Of a DNA stretch of 64,000 nt, positions 1 to 12,189 are shown piece by piece. The stretch is taken from positions 372,001 to 436,000 of the forward strand of contig JAPVLO010000570.1 of assembly GCA_027257055.1 (NCBI GenBank), written 5' to 3'. A model generated the notes under the pieces. That model made no database searches, was not told the DNA's origin, and saw nothing but the letters and a program-made list of their open reading frames with translations. This stretch comes from Cephalopachus bancanus (lineage: Eukaryota > Chordata > Mammalia > Primates > Tarsiidae). Position 1 is the first letter of the stretch; each line of letters begins with the position of its first letter. A program made the translations under genes and the position numbers.

Positions 1-325
1 GCAAGAGACAAGAGTCAGACTACCTACTGGCAAGACTGATTAGAATAGCAGAAGATTTATCCACAGAAACATTTGAGGCTAGGAGAGGTTGGAGCCAAAT
101 CTTCAAAGTTTCCAAAGATAAACAATTTCAACCAAGGATTATCTACTCAGATAAGTTAAGTGTCATCAGTGATGGAGAATTAAAATCCTTCCTAGACAAT
201 CAATCTCTAAGAGCTTATGTTGGCTCCAGACCAGCTGTTCAAGAAACACTTAAGAAAGTACTAAACACAGAAGAAAGGAAAAAAGAACTACAACGCCCTT
301 CACAAGAATGCAGGAAAAAGACTGA
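1..325 (+). pseudogene. ORF1: L1-A ORF1 C-terminal remnant
   Basis: Aligned by eye to the intact ORF1 of L1-C, this covers the end of the RNA-binding module and the C-terminal domain (isoleucine-arginine-rich stretch, then the QARR-type segment and FQPR motif) to the stop TGA at 323-325. The reading frame shifts near 50 and in-frame stops follow, so no protein can be made. In live elements the product is a trimeric RNA-binding chaperone that packages L1 RNA in cytoplasmic particles. The start is outside the window. Confidence 0.85.
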
Positions 326-1123
326 AAGCACACATGAAACAACCCAAAAATACAAAGAAAGGCAACGAAGAAACACACAGAAGCAACAGCAACAAAATCT
401 ATAAGAACCTCATGACAGGAATAAACTCTCACATCTCAATAATTTTCCTGAATATGAATGGACTAAATACACCACTGAAAAGATGTAGATTGGCAAAACT
501 GATAAAATATGCAGCAGCAGAATATTTTCTCCAAGAGACTCATCTCATGAGAAAGGACACTCACAGATTCAAAATAAGAGGATGGGAAACAAAATTTCAG
601 GCAAACAAAACACAAAAGAAAGCAGGAGTTGTGATCTCAATATCAGACAAAATACACTTTAAGCTATCAAAAATTTAAAAATATACAGAAGGTCACTATT
701 ATAATGATAAAAGGTTCAACCCATCCACAAGAAATATCCTCCTAAACATATATGAACCCAACATAGGAGCACCAACATTCATAAAGTAGCTTCTAGATAA
801 GCTTTAAAAAGATATTGATTCTAACACTATCATAGCTTAGGACTTAAATACCCCACTCACAAACCTAGAAAGATCATCAAGAAAAAAAAAATCAAGAAGG
901 GGATCTAGAACCTAAATGTGACCCTTTATCAAATGGACTTAATTAATAACTACAGAACACTCCACCCAATAGCCATACAATGTACATCATACCCATCGAC
1001 ACATGGAACATACTCGAAGATTGACCACATCCTCAGCCATAAATCAAGCATAAATAAATTCTATATAATTGAAATACTGCTATGACCTTCTCAGAACACA
1101 GTGCAAAAAAAAAAAAAATATCA

Positions 1124-1446
1124 GCCAGGCTCGTTGGCTCAGCCTGTAATCCCATGGTTTGGGAGGCCGAGGTGAGTGAATTGCCTGAGCCCACAGGTTC
1201 AAGACCCGCCTGGGCAACATGGCGAGACCACATCTCTACAATAAATCAAAAAAAATTAGCTGAGCGTGGTAGTGCACGCCTGTAATTCCAGCTACTTGGA
1301 AGGCTGAGGCGGAAGGATCACCGGAGCCCAGCAGGTCAAGGCTGCAGTGGCTGGGAGCGGTCACTGTGCTCCAGTCTGGGCAACTGAGTGAGACTCCAAC
1401 TCAATCCAACTCAAAAATAAATAAATAAAAATATAAATAAATAAAT
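1124..1446 (+). mobile_element. Alu-type dimeric SINE in L1-A
   Basis: A dimeric 7SL-derived SINE in sense orientation: left arm from the GCCAGGCTCG start, a short A-rich linker near 1245, and a right arm ending at an (AAAT)n-rich tail. The left arm reads GTTCAAGACCCGCC at the B-box position. The flanks AAATATCA (1116-1123 and 1447-1454) look like the target-site duplication, and the L1-A ORF2 sequence continues across it. Confidence 0.93.
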
Positions 1447-2750
1447 AAATATCAACAACAGCAAAGTTTCTCCAAAACCCACAAAGACATGGGACACTAA
1501 GCAGCATGATGCAAAACAACTTCTGGGTCAACATGGAAATCAAAACAGACATTAAAAGATACCTGGAGACAGATGAAAATGAAGAAACATCTTACCAAAA
1601 CCTCTGGGATGCCATGCAAACAATACTAAGAATGGAATTCATATCTATATGAACACATGTGAATAAAAAAGAAAGATCACAAGTTAACAGTCTAAAAAAT
1701 CACCTATGGAAACTGGAAAAGCAAGGCCACCAAAGCACTAACTTCAGCAGAATAATTCAGATCACCAAAATTAAAGCCCATATTCAGGACATAAAGGCAT
1801 AAAGATAATACAAAAAAATCAATGAAGCAAAAAACTGGTTCTTTGAAAGGATAAACAAGATCGATGGACCCCCAGATATCATTATATCAAGAAAAAGAGA
1901 GGAAAAGCACAAACAAACACACCCAGAAATGTAGAAGATGAATTCACAATTGAACCCAAAGAAATATAAAAGATTATCAGAGACTACTATGTACACTTGT
2001 ATGGAAACAAACTTAAAAACCTAAAGGAAATGGAGACCTTTATGACATCACACAACATCCCCAGGTTAAAATAAGAGACCCTAAATAGACAATAACAATC
2101 CAGTAAATGGACTATGTCATAAGAAAACTACCTCCAAAAGACAAACAAACAAAAAAAAATTCCAGCAGAATTCCAGCAGAATTCTACAAAACATACAAGG
2201 AGTAACTGATACCAATCCTATTGAAAGTATTCCAGGCAATTGATAAAGATGGAACTCTCCCCAAATCATTTTATGAAACTATCATCACACTGATACCCAA
2301 ACCTGGTAAAGATCCCACAAAGAAAGATAATTATAGGGCAATATCCTTGATTAGCATAGATGCTAAAATTCTAAACAAGATCCTTAGATCCTAGCAAACT
2401 GGATCCAACAACACATCTCAAAAACCATCCATCATGACCAAGTAGCCTTCATCCTTAGAATGCAGAGCTGGTTCAACATTCACAGCACCTTAAACATAAT
2501 TAAAGACATCAACAGATGCAAAAACAAAAACCGCATGATTATATCATTAGATGCTGAAAAAGCTTTTGACAAAATCCAGCACCTCTTGACAAAAACCCTC
2601 AAACATCTAGGTATAGATGGAACATACCTCAAAATAGGAAGAGCCATTTATGAGAAATCCACACTCAACATACTTCTAAACAGAAAGGAATTGGAACCAT
2701 TTATTCTGAAAACCAGAACAAAACAAGGTACACACTCTCACTCCTCCTTT

Positions 2751-3036
2751 TTTTTTTTTTTTTTGAGTTGGAGTCTCACTCTGTCACCCAGACTGGAGTG
2801 CAGTGGCCACTCCCGGTCACCGCAGCCTCGACCTGCAGGGCTCTGGCGATCCTTCAACCTCAGCCTTCCAAGTAGCCAGAATTACAGGCATGCACTACCA
2901 CGCCCGGCTGATTTTTTGATTTATTGTAGAGATGAGGTCTCGCTGCCCAGGCGGGTCTTGAGCCCACGGGCTCAGGCAGTCCACTCACCTCAGCCTCCCA
3001 AAGGCGTGGGATTACAGGCTGAGCCACCGAGCCTGG
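2751..3036 (-). mobile_element. Alu-type dimeric SINE in L1-A, antisense
   Basis: The poly-T head is followed by the reverse complement of the dimeric SINE, ending in GAGCCACCGAGCCTGG, the complement of its 5' end. It splits the reverse-transcriptase coding region of L1-A. Flanks CTCCTCCTTTT and CTCTCCTTTT are a probable but imperfect target-site duplication. Confidence 0.93.
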
Positions 3037-3328
3037 CTCTCCTTTTCAGCATAGTTTTGGAAGTCCTAGCCAGAGCAATCAGACAAGAGAAGGAGATCAG
3101 GGGGTATCCAAACTGGAAAAGAGAAAGTCAAGTTATCCCTCTTTGCAGACTACATAATTCCATACCTGGAAGCCCCCAAGAGAATCTGTCAAAAACCTCT
3201 TTGCACTGATAAAGAATTTTTGAAAAGTCTCAGGGTATAAAATAAATGTGCAAAGGACGGTCACATTTCTATACACCTACAATAAATAAACAGAAACCCA
3301 AATAAAAAACACAATCCCATTCACAATT

Positions 3329-3330
<2 letters not shown>

Positions 3331-3368
<38 letters not shown>
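3331..3368. repeat. (CA)19 microsatellite
   Basis: An uninterrupted CA dinucleotide tract sits inside the ORF2 remnant of L1-A. L1-C has a short CACAAAAA run at the same ORF2 point, so the tract probably grew from it. Confidence 0.98.
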
Positions 3369-3372
<4 letters not shown>

Positions 3373-4614
3373 TTAAATACCTTGGCATCTTCCTAACCAG
3401 AAAAATCAAAAATCTTTACAATGAAAACTACAAAGAAATCAAGGATGACACCAAAAAAATGGAAAAATATTCCATACTCATGGATTAGAAGAACCAATAT
3501 TGTTAAGATGTCCATCCTACCCAAAGCAATCCACCATTTTATCTCAATGCCCATTAAATTACCAGCAGCATTCTTCTCAGGGCTGGAAATGACAAAACAG
3601 GAATTCATATGGAAACATAAACAGCCAATAATTGCCTAAACAATCTTCAGGAAAAAAAGTGGGAAGTATCACACTCCCAGACTTTAAACTTTATTATTAA
3701 GCTACAATAATCAAAATGGCCTGCTATTGGTAAAATAACTGGCATAGAAACCTTTGGAACAGTATAGAGATTCCAGAAGCAAAACCTCAATTGCTCAACT
3801 AACTCATCTTTGACAAAACCTCCAACACCAACCACTGAGGGGAGGAGAACTTATTCAAAAAATGGTGCTGGGAAAACTGGCTGACCATATGCAGAAGATT
3901 AAAACAAGACCCCTACCTATCCCAATACACAAAATTCAACTCTAAATGAATCAAATAGCTAAACGTAAAACCTCAGACAATAAGAACCTTAGAAAATGCA
4001 GATGACACCATTATGAAATTGGAACTGGCAACCACTTCTTTTCCAAAATCCCAAGTGTCCATGCCATAAGAGATAACATAGACAAGTGGGACCTCATCAA
4101 ACTGACAATCTCTGCAAAGCCAAGAAACCATCAAGAGAGTGGGGAGACAGCCCACAGACTGGGAAAAATATTTGCCAAATGTATGTATGACAACGGCCTA
4201 ACATCTAGGATCTACAAGAAACTCGTGTGCCAAAAAAATCCCCATTACAATGTGGGCAGAAGATATGAAGAGACACTTCTTCAAAGTAGGCATACGAGCA
4301 GCCAATAGACACATGAAAAAATACTCAGCCTCCCTAGTCATCAAAGAAATTCAAATTAAAACTATACTGGGATACCACCTAACTCCAGTTAGGATGGGCA
4401 TCTTCAACAACTGAAAAAACAACAAATGGTGGAGAGGATGTGGGGAAAGGGAACATATCTACACTGTTGGTGGAAATGTAAATTAATACAATCACTAAAA
4501 CAGTTTAGCAATTCCTTAAAGTTCTAAAAATTGATTTTTCATACAATTCTGTAATCCCCCTACTGGGAATATACCTGGAGGATCTCAAATCACTCTTTGA
4601 AAGAGATACCTGCA

Positions 4615-6300
4615 GGAGAAGGGGCAAGATGACTATGGGACAAGACACTGTGAAAGTCTCCACAAAATGTGGCTGCTGCAGCTGATTACACATGACGCCA
4701 TCACTGCCACCACCACCTCTGCAAAAGGTGACTGCTCCAGCCAGTCCCACACAATGCACTGCTGCCACCACACTCTCCACCTCCACAAAAGGTGATGCAG
4801 CTGGTCTCATACATTGCACCACCATCACAGCCCTCGGCTCCCTCCCCCACCCCAAGTCACTCCACAGTGGCAAGACCAGAGAACAGCTGGAGACTGAATT
4901 CCAATTGGTGGAGAGAGAAGATCGGAGGAGGCCTATACCCGGTAAAGAGGTGCCCACCACAGCCCTTTTCTCTGTATCAGTACTAGGCACATACCTGCAT
5001 CAGGCCTGTCAGCTCCACACAACTAGCCCAGCCTCCAACATGAGATCTAACGTAATCACATAAAATGAGGAGAGACAGAAGCCCCAACCCCATGCTAGAT
5101 CAGACACAGACAGGTCAGATCTGAGTGGCAGACCTGACAGGCAGCAAGCTGACTGTGTCCAGATCTGATCTTTCCACTGCAGCCCTGTGACATCTGGCCC
5201 TAGTGGTGAGCAACCCTGCCAGCCTGCAATGAGAGCTAGAGATCAGAGCTGAAAGGATGTTGGGCTCACAGGAATAATCTCAGAACAAGCTTGAATGATT
5301 GTTTTTACTTTTTTTTTTTTTTGAGTTGGAGTCTCACACTGTCACCCAGACTGGAGTGCAGTGGCCGCTCCCAGCCACCACAGCCTCGACCCGCTGGGCT
5401 CCAGTGATCCTTCCGCCTCAGCCTTCTGAGTAGCCAGGATTACAGGCATGCACTACCATGCCCGGCTGATTTTTTTTGATTTATTGTAGAGATGAGGTCT
5501 CGCTGCCCAGACATGTCTCGAACCCATGGCCTCAGGCAATCCACTCACCTTAGCCTCCCAAAGGCACAGGATTACAGACTAAGCCACCAAGCCTGGCTTG
5601 TTTTTACTTTTTAAATTTTTATTATTTGTCCATTTGTTTTGCTCACTTTTGTTTGTCTAATGTTTTACTTTTTTATCTTTTTTCTCTCTTCTGTTTTTGA
5701 TAACATTTTTGCACTTGCCTTGTTTCTGTTATTACAATTTCTCTTCTTTTTTCTTTAGATCTCCTGTTTGTATAAGGGAATTGTATATCAATAGGTAGAT
5801 TGGTTGACTTGTGTGTTTGTATGATTGTCTGTATGGTTTAAGTTTTTTTTATTCTTCTCTATCTTCCTGGCCCTTTCATTTGTTAGTCGGTACATTTGCC
5901 TGTCATCCCTTTTACTCTTCTCTCTTCCCACCCCCTCCTTCCCTGTTCCATTTTATCCTTTTTCTTACCTCATTTTGCTTTCAGGGAGCAAACATAGACC
6001 TGCACTGCATGAACAGATTTCAAGGCAGTGGGAAAGGGATCCCAGGATACCCATGCACCTGTCGGTGGATACTGGGATCTGCAGATACATTTTGAGTCAC
6101 AGCTCCTCCCTCAATTAAATCTCAAAAATACAAAAAATTATCGCTCCCAACCCACAGTCCATCCTCAGAATTGAACAAAGCTAGAGGAGTCACATAAGGA
6201 AGGATAGGAGATTGAGCAAACAGAAGTAAAAGCAATACCACCATCTCTGAACAACAGAATTAAAGAAGAGGGGTAAAAGTGGGGAGGAAAATCTACACAA
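4615..6300 (+). promoter_or_regulatory. L1-B 5' UTR / internal promoter region
   Basis: This lies between the 5' junction and the ORF1 start. In live L1s the 5' UTR carries the internal RNA polymerase II promoter. Here the first 600 bp are trinucleotide-rich (GCC/ACC) with a GGAGAAGGGGCAAGATG start. From about 5234 it aligns with the L1-C 5' UTR (26530 onward). A long pyrimidine-rich tract ends in TTTCAGGG at 5991. A SINE interrupts it at 5314-5597. Confidence 0.7.
5314..5597 (-). mobile_element. Alu-type dimeric SINE in L1-B 5' UTR, antisense
   Basis: Reverse-complement dimeric SINE with poly-T at the left and AGCCACCAAGCCTGGC at the right. The target-site duplication TTGTTTTTACTTTTT is perfect (5299-5313 and 5598-5612), so the borders are secure. 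Confidence 0.96.
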
Positions 6301-7262
6301 ATGAAGAAAAACCAAAAGAATAATATGGGTATCACATAGACGCCTGGGAGGTCAGGCACCGAGAAATCAGACTTCAGAATGCAAACAATGAAGACCCCCT
6401 GAAATGATGGGTCACATACTGCAAACCCAAACATCAAGACATTAATAGAGAGAATAAAAGAATTGAGGAAAGACTAGAGGAAAATAGGAAGGAGTTGATA
6501 ACTGAGATAACAATAGTAAAGAATACTGTGGCTGAAATACATAACAAACTAATAGACATGGAAAGCAGAATTAGCCAAGCAGAAGAAAGTATCTCAGAGC
6601 TTGAAGACCAAAATATGGAAGTAACCCAAACTGTAAAAACATAGAAAAGAAGCTTAAAAAGACAGAAGGATCCCTTCCAGAGACGAGCAATTATTTTGAG
6701 AAGCTGAACCTAGGAGTGATTGGACTTCTTGAGGCAGAAAGAGAACAGAGACCACCCTGGAACAAACATTCCATGAAATCATTCAAGAAAACTTCCCTCA
6801 TCTCATCAGTGATGCAAAAATTCTAACACAACAGATCCAGAGAACCCCTGAAAGAAAACAAATGAGAAGACTAACTCCCAGACACATAATAATTCACCTA
6901 AACAAAGTAGGTAAAAAGAAAAAAATCCTAAAGGCAGCAAGAGAAAAAGGTCAGAATACCTACCAAGGAAGACTGATTAGAATAGCAGCAGATTTATCTA
7001 TGGAAACACTTCAGGCTAGGAGATCATGGAGCCCAATCTTCAAAGTTCTCAAAGATAACCAATTTCAACCAAGAATAAGCTACCTGCTAAACTAAGCTTC
7101 ATCAGTGAGGGAGAAGTAAAATCCTTCCTAGACATTCAGTCTCTAAGATCTTACGCTGCCTCTAGACCACCTCTACAAGAAACACTTAAGAAAGTATTAA
7201 ATACAGAAGAAAGGAAAAAAAGAATGACAACAGTCTTCACAAGAGTGCAGGAAAAAGATTGA
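6301..7262 (+). pseudogene. ORF1: L1-B ORF1 remnant
   Basis: The ATG at 6301 lies in the same context as the L1-C ORF1 start (ACAAATGAAGAAAAACC) and the stop TGA at 7260-7262 matches the normal end, so the full span is present. The coiled-coil, RNA-recognition and C-terminal segments can be followed, but frameshifts and stops break the N-terminal two thirds. A 77-codon block at 6862-7092 is still open and covers the basic RNA-binding module (RLTPRHIIIHLNKVGK through QARRSW). It cannot encode a working ORF1 protein. Confidence 0.9.
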
Positions 7263-7336
7263 AAACACATGTGAATCAACCCAAAAATCAAAAGAAAGAT
7301 AACAAACAGGAACAAAAATAACTCTATAAGAAACTC

Positions 7337-10300
7337 ATGACAAGGATAAACTCTCACATTTCAGTAATTAGCCTGAATATGAATGGACTAAATGCACCAC
7401 TAAAAAGACATAGAATGGCAAATTGGATAAAATATCATGAGGCAACAATATATTGTCTCCAAGAGATTTGTCTCACCAGAAAGGACACTCACAGACTTAC
7501 AGTAAGCAGATGGGAAGCAAAATTTTAGATAATCAGAACACAAAGGAAAACTGATGTTGTGATCTTAATCTCTGACAAAATGCCGTTTAAGCTATCATAA
7601 ATTTAAAAATTCACAAAAGGTCACTACATAATGATAAAAGGTTCAATCCATCAACAAGAAATACCCATCCTAAACATATATGTACCCAACATAGGAGCAT
7701 CAACTTTCATGAAGCAGTTTCTAGGAAAACTTAAAAAAGAAATTGACTCTAACACTATCATACCTGGGGACTTTAATACCCCATTCACAGCCATAGACAC
7801 ATATCAGGACAAAAAAAACAGCAAGGAGATCCAAAACCTCAAGGTGACTCTTGACTAAATGAACTTAAATTATACCTGCAGAACACTCCACTCAATGACA
7901 CAGAATATACATTCTACTCATCACTGCATGGAATGTACTCTAAGATAGACCACATCCTTGGTCATAAATCAATCATAAACAAATTTCATAAAATTGAAAT
8001 TTTGCCATGCAATTTCTCAGACCACAGTAGAATAAAAATAAGTATCAACACCAACAAAGTTGCCCCCAAACCCACAAAGACATGGACACTAAACAGCATG
8101 ACACTAAGCAACTCCTGGATCAACATGGAAATCAAAACAGAGATTAAAAAATACATGGAAACAAATAAAAATGAAGCTACCAAAATCTCTGGGATGCCAT
8201 GAAATCAGTAGTAAGAGGAGAATTGATTGTCTACAAACACACATGAAGAAAATGGAAAGATCAGAAGTTAACAGCCTAACAAGTCACCTAAGGAAGCTGG
8301 AAAAGCAAGACCATGAAAACCTTGACATTAGCAAAAGAATGCAGGTTACCAAAATAAAAACCCAAATCCGGGGCCATAGAAGTAAAAAAGATAATATAAA
8401 AAATCAACAAAACACAAACCTGGTTCTTTAAAAGGATAAAGAAGATTGGAGGTCCCCTTGCTAGACTGATCAAGGAAAAGTGAGAAATAGCCCAAATAAA
8501 CATAATTAGAAACACAAAGGTGAAGTCACATCTGACCCTGTAGAAATACAAAAGACTATCAGAGACTACTATGTACACTTGTATGGAAACAAACTTGAAA
8601 ACTTAAAGAAGATGAAGGATTTTCTGACATCACACAACCTCTCTACATTGAAACAAGAAGAAATTGAGACCCTAAATAGACCAATGACAATCAAGGAAAT
8701 TGGCTGTGTTATAAGAAAACTACCTATAAAAAGAAAGAAGCCCTGGACCAGATGTCTTTCCAGCAGAATTCTGCAAAACATACAAAGAGGAACTGATACC
8801 AATCCTAATGAAAGTATTCCAGGCAATTGAGAAAGACAGAACTCGCCCCAAATCATTTTATATAGCTAACATCACTTAATACCCAAGCTAGGTAAAGAGT
8901 CAACAAAGAAAGAGAACTACAGGCCAATATCCTTGATGAACATAGATGTTAAAATTCTCAACAAGATCCTACCAAACCGGATTCAACAACACATCTCAAA
9001 AATCCACCATGACAAAGTAGGCTTTAAGTAGGGATGCAAACCTGGTTCAACATTTGTAAGACTGTAAATGTAATTAAATACATCAACAGATGTAAAAACA
9101 AAAAACACATGATTAGATTATTAGACGTAGAAAAAGCTTTTGATAAAATCCAGCATCCATTCTTGATTAAAAACCCTCGAACATCTACACATAGATGGAA
9201 CATACCTCAAAATAGTAAGAGCCATCTATGAGAAATCCCCAGCAGGCATACTGCTAAATAGACAGAAATTGGAACCATTTCCCCTGAAAACTGGAACAAG
9301 ACAAGGATACCCACTCTCACCTCTCCTGTTCAACATAGTTTTGGAAGTCCTAGCTAGAGCAATAAGAGAAGAGGAGGTGATCAGGGGTATCCAAATAGGA
9401 AAAGAGGAAGTCAAGGTATCTCTGTAGATGACATGATTCTATATCTTGAAAACCAGGAGAATCTGGCAAAAACCACCTTGCACTAATAAAGGACTTAGGG
9501 AAAGTCTCAGGGTATAAAATAAATCGCATTTCTAGACACCAATAATAAACTAACAGAAACCCAGCAAAATTCATGGTTCCATTCACAATAGCAACACACA
9601 AAAAAATGAAATACCTTGGCACCTTCCTAGGCAGAGATATGAAAGACCTTTACACTGGAAACTACAAAACACTGCTCAAAGAAATCAAAGATGACACAAA
9701 CAAGTGGAAAAATATTCCATGCTCTTGAATTGGAAGAATCAACATCGTTAAGATGTCTATTCTACCTCAGGCAATCTAGAGATTTAACACAATATCCATT
9801 AAATTACCAGCAACATTCTTCTCAGACCTAGAAACAACAATACAGGAATTCATATGGAAACATAAACAACAAATAATAGCTAAAACAATCCTCAGAATGG
9901 AAAAAAAAATAGTGGAAGGTATCACACTCCCAGATTTTAAACTTTATTATGAATCTACAATAATCAAAAAAGAACAGGCATATAGACCAATAGAATAGAA
10001 TTGAGATTCTAGAAGCAAAGCCTAAATTTGTCAACCAACTCATCTTTAACAAAGCCTCCACCACCAACCATTGGGGAGAGGAGAACCTATCCAGTAAATG
10101 GTGCTGGGGAAACTGACTGACCACATGCAGAAGATTGAAACAGGACCCCTGCCTTTTCCCATACACAAAAATCAACTCTATATGGATCAGAGACCTAAAT
10201 GTAAAACCTCAAACTATAAGAATCTTTGAAAATGCAGAGGTCACTCTTATGGAAATTGGTACTGTCAACCAATTCCTGATCAAAACCTGAAGTGCCCCTG

Positions 10301-11117
10301 CCATAAGAGATAAGATAGACAAGTGGGACCTCATCAAACTGACAAGTTTCTGCCAATTCTAAGAAACCATCAAGACAGCAGGGAGACAGCCCACAGTATG
10401 AAAAATATTTGCCAACTCCAAGTCTGACAGAGGCCTAACATCTAGAACCTACAGGGAGCTCAAGTTTGCTGAAAAAATAAAAACAAACAAACAACCCCAT
10501 CACTAAGTGGGCAAAATATATGAATGACAGTTCTCAAAAGAAGACATATGAGCAGCCAACAGATACATGAAAAAATGTTCAACCTCACTAGCCATCAAGG
10601 AGATGCAAATTAAAACTATTCTGAGATACCACCTAACTCCAATCAGAATGGTCATCATCAATAACTCAAAAAATAACAGATGCTGAAGAGGATGTGGTGA
10701 AAAGGGAGTACTTCTACACTCTTGGTGGGAGTACAAACTTGTACAGCCTCTGTTGAAAACAGTGTGACAATTCCAGAATGTTCTAAAAGTCAACCTTCCA
10801 TATGACCCTGCAATCCCCCTACTGGGAATATACTTGGAGAAACTCAAATCACTCTATAAAAAATATACCTGCCCACATATGTTTATCACAGCATTGTTCA
10901 CAATAGCAAGAAATGGAAACAACCGTGCCATCCATAAAAAGCAGATTGGATTTAAAAAATGTGGTACATATGCACGATAGAATATTATGCAACCATAAAG
11001 CACAAAATCATGAACTTCGCAGAAATCTGGATGGAATTAGAGTCTATAATAATGAGTGATCTTTTACAGAAACAAAGAACTGAGTATCACATGTTCTCAC
11101 TCATAAGTGGACCATGA
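7337..11117 (+). pseudogene. ORF2: L1-B ORF2 remnant (endonuclease-reverse transcriptase)
   Basis: Starts at the ATG at 7337 (cf. MTGIN in L1-C) and ends at TGA 11115-11117. Endonuclease blocks are readable at 7337-7528, 7631-7855 (GDFNTPF) and 7933-8200 (SKIDHILGH, SDHSRI). The thumb, palm and C-terminal parts follow in scattered frames. The palm active-site region near 9420 has lost a few bases before the GATGAC codons, so the YADD motif is destroyed. Dead copy. Confidence 0.92.
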
Positions 11118-11349
11118 ACAACTACTGCAATACTTTAAGAAAAGGATTGACTGTAGTGGGAAACTGCAGAGGGGAGGGGAGGTGGGGAGGTTGGATTGAC
11201 AGTAGTGGAAATCTACCTGGGGAAGAGGGGGTGCACCTCATCAACAAGGGTACCTGCACAGTGAATATCTGTATACCTAACCCTGAAGTGTACCCCAAAA
11301 TTTTAAAAGAAAAAATTTTAAAAGAAAAAATAATAATAAAATAAAAAAT

Positions 11350-11570
11350 AAACATCTTTATCATTGATGACAAAATTGAAATGCTTTGTCATCATTTGGA
11401 AAGGTTTATCTTCATAATTAAAAATTAAATAAACTATGCTATATAATATATTTAGTAGGACCTGATTAAAAAAATTTATTCTTATTAATTTGCATTTTAG
11501 CATGTTAATATATGTGTAATAAACTAAATAAATGAATAATTATGTGTTTATAAATTCAAAAGAAAAAAGA
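11350..11570 (+). other. Non-L1 segment between two A-rich tails (candidate 3' transduction)
   Basis: The L1-B 3' UTR ends in an A-rich tail at about 11300-11349. About 200 bp of ordinary AT-rich DNA follows, with AATAAA-type signals near 11518-11532 and a second A-rich stretch at 11547-11570. The L1-B target-site duplication starts only after that second tail. The segment is therefore inside the insertion and was probably carried from the source locus by read-through polyadenylation. Confidence 0.75.
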
Positions 11571-11831
11571 AAATGATACTTGCACTTGTATGTTTATTAC
11601 AGCACTGTTTACAATAGGAAAAACATGGAACTAACCATGTTGCCTACTGAAAGAGGACTGGATAACAAAATGTGGTACATATACATGATGGAATATTATG
11701 CAGCCATAAACAAGGACACAATTATGAACTTCACAGCTACTTGGATGGCCTTAATGTCTATAATACTGAGTGATTTTTCACAGAAAAAAAGAACTGAGTT
11801 TAACATATTCTCACTCATAAGTGAACCTTGA
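11571..11831 (+). pseudogene. ORF2: L1-A ORF2 C-terminal remnant
   Basis: From about 11635 an open frame reads the last part of L1 ORF2: the MWYIYMMEYYAAI segment followed by MNFTATWM and the LSDFSQKKRTEFNIFSLI end, stopping at 11829-11831. In L1-C the same stretch ends at 32144. A frame change lies near 11630, so this is only the tail of a dead gene whose body is at 412-4614. Confidence 0.8.
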
Positions 11832-12003
11832 ACAATAATCACAATATTATAAGAAAAGTATTGTCAGTAGTGGGACTCCGCTGGGGAAGTTAGGGTCACA
11901 CCTCATCAACAAGGGTACCTTCATAATGAACATTTGTATACCTAATTGTGAATTGTACCCCACATCTTTGAAATAAAAAATTTTAAAAAACAAAGAAACA
12001 AAG
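11571..12003 (+). mobile_element. LINE-1 copy L1-A, 3' end
   Basis: The rest of L1-A after the L1-B insertion: ORF2 C-terminus, 3' UTR with the family-typical AACAAGGGTACC and AATTGTACCCCACATC motifs, then an A-rich tail from about 11968. The sequence resumes at the ORF2 base where L1-A broke at 4614. A separate 5'-truncated L1 is possible, but the shared join makes one split element more likely. Confidence 0.85.
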
Positions 12004-12189
12004 AACATATAGAAAAATATAATAAAATATTTCCACTACATATGACAAATTGCCAATATATATTCATAATATCTTCTTCTTGAGATTCTGTGACAATGAA
12101 ACTGAGGAAATAAAAAGGCATAAAGCTCCAAAGGTTTAATAGAAGGGAAGATGGGCTGTCAGGAAATAAGATATTTTAGCAAACTTATA

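Larger units (their letters stand above)
1..4614 (+). mobile_element. LINE-1 copy L1-A, 5' and middle part
   Basis: This is a LINE-1 retrotransposon in sense orientation, entered within ORF1 at the window edge. The order is ORF1 tail, short inter-ORF spacer, then ORF2 (endonuclease, reverse transcriptase, C-terminal domain), matching L1-C block for block. Two Alu-type SINEs and a (CA)n tract interrupt it. It breaks off at 4614 inside the ORF2 C-terminal region, exactly where L1-B starts. The missing end resumes at 11571 behind L1-B. The left end lies outside the window. Frames are heavily damaged, so the copy is dead. Confidence 0.95.
412..4614 (+). pseudogene. ORF2: L1-A ORF2 remnant (endonuclease-reverse transcriptase)
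   Basis: The ATG at 412 corresponds to the ORF2 start of L1-C. The first block (to about 678) reads as the apurinic-type endonuclease N-terminus, with the NMNGLN and QETHL catalytic motifs recognisable. Later blocks match the reverse transcriptase fingers and palm, around 2460-2730 ([13 protein letters not shown]). The palm is broken by the SINE at 2751-3036 just after the TRTKQG motif. The thumb and C-terminal region follow from 3380 to 4614. There are many stops and frameshifts. The last part of the frame is displaced to 11571-11831 by the L1-B insertion. Confidence 0.9.
4615..11570 (+). mobile_element. LINE-1 copy L1-B, full length with 3' transduction
   Basis: A complete L1 inserted in L1-A. 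It has a 5' UTR (4615-6300, with a SINE inside), ORF1 remnant (6301-7262), ORF2 remnant (7337-11117), 3' UTR and A-rich tail (to about 11349). About 200 bp of non-L1 DNA and a second A-rich end follow. The host L1-A sequence AAGAGATACCTGCA (4601-4614) reappears as AAATGATACTTGCA (11571-11584), about 11 of 14 matching, as expected of a target-site duplication. Both ORFs are broken. Confidence 0.93.

Noticed and set aside
11571..12003. Independent 5'-truncated L1 next to L1-B
   Set aside because: It resumes at the ORF2 base where L1-A is interrupted and its first bases repeat the left flank of L1-B, so it is better read as the tail of L1-A.
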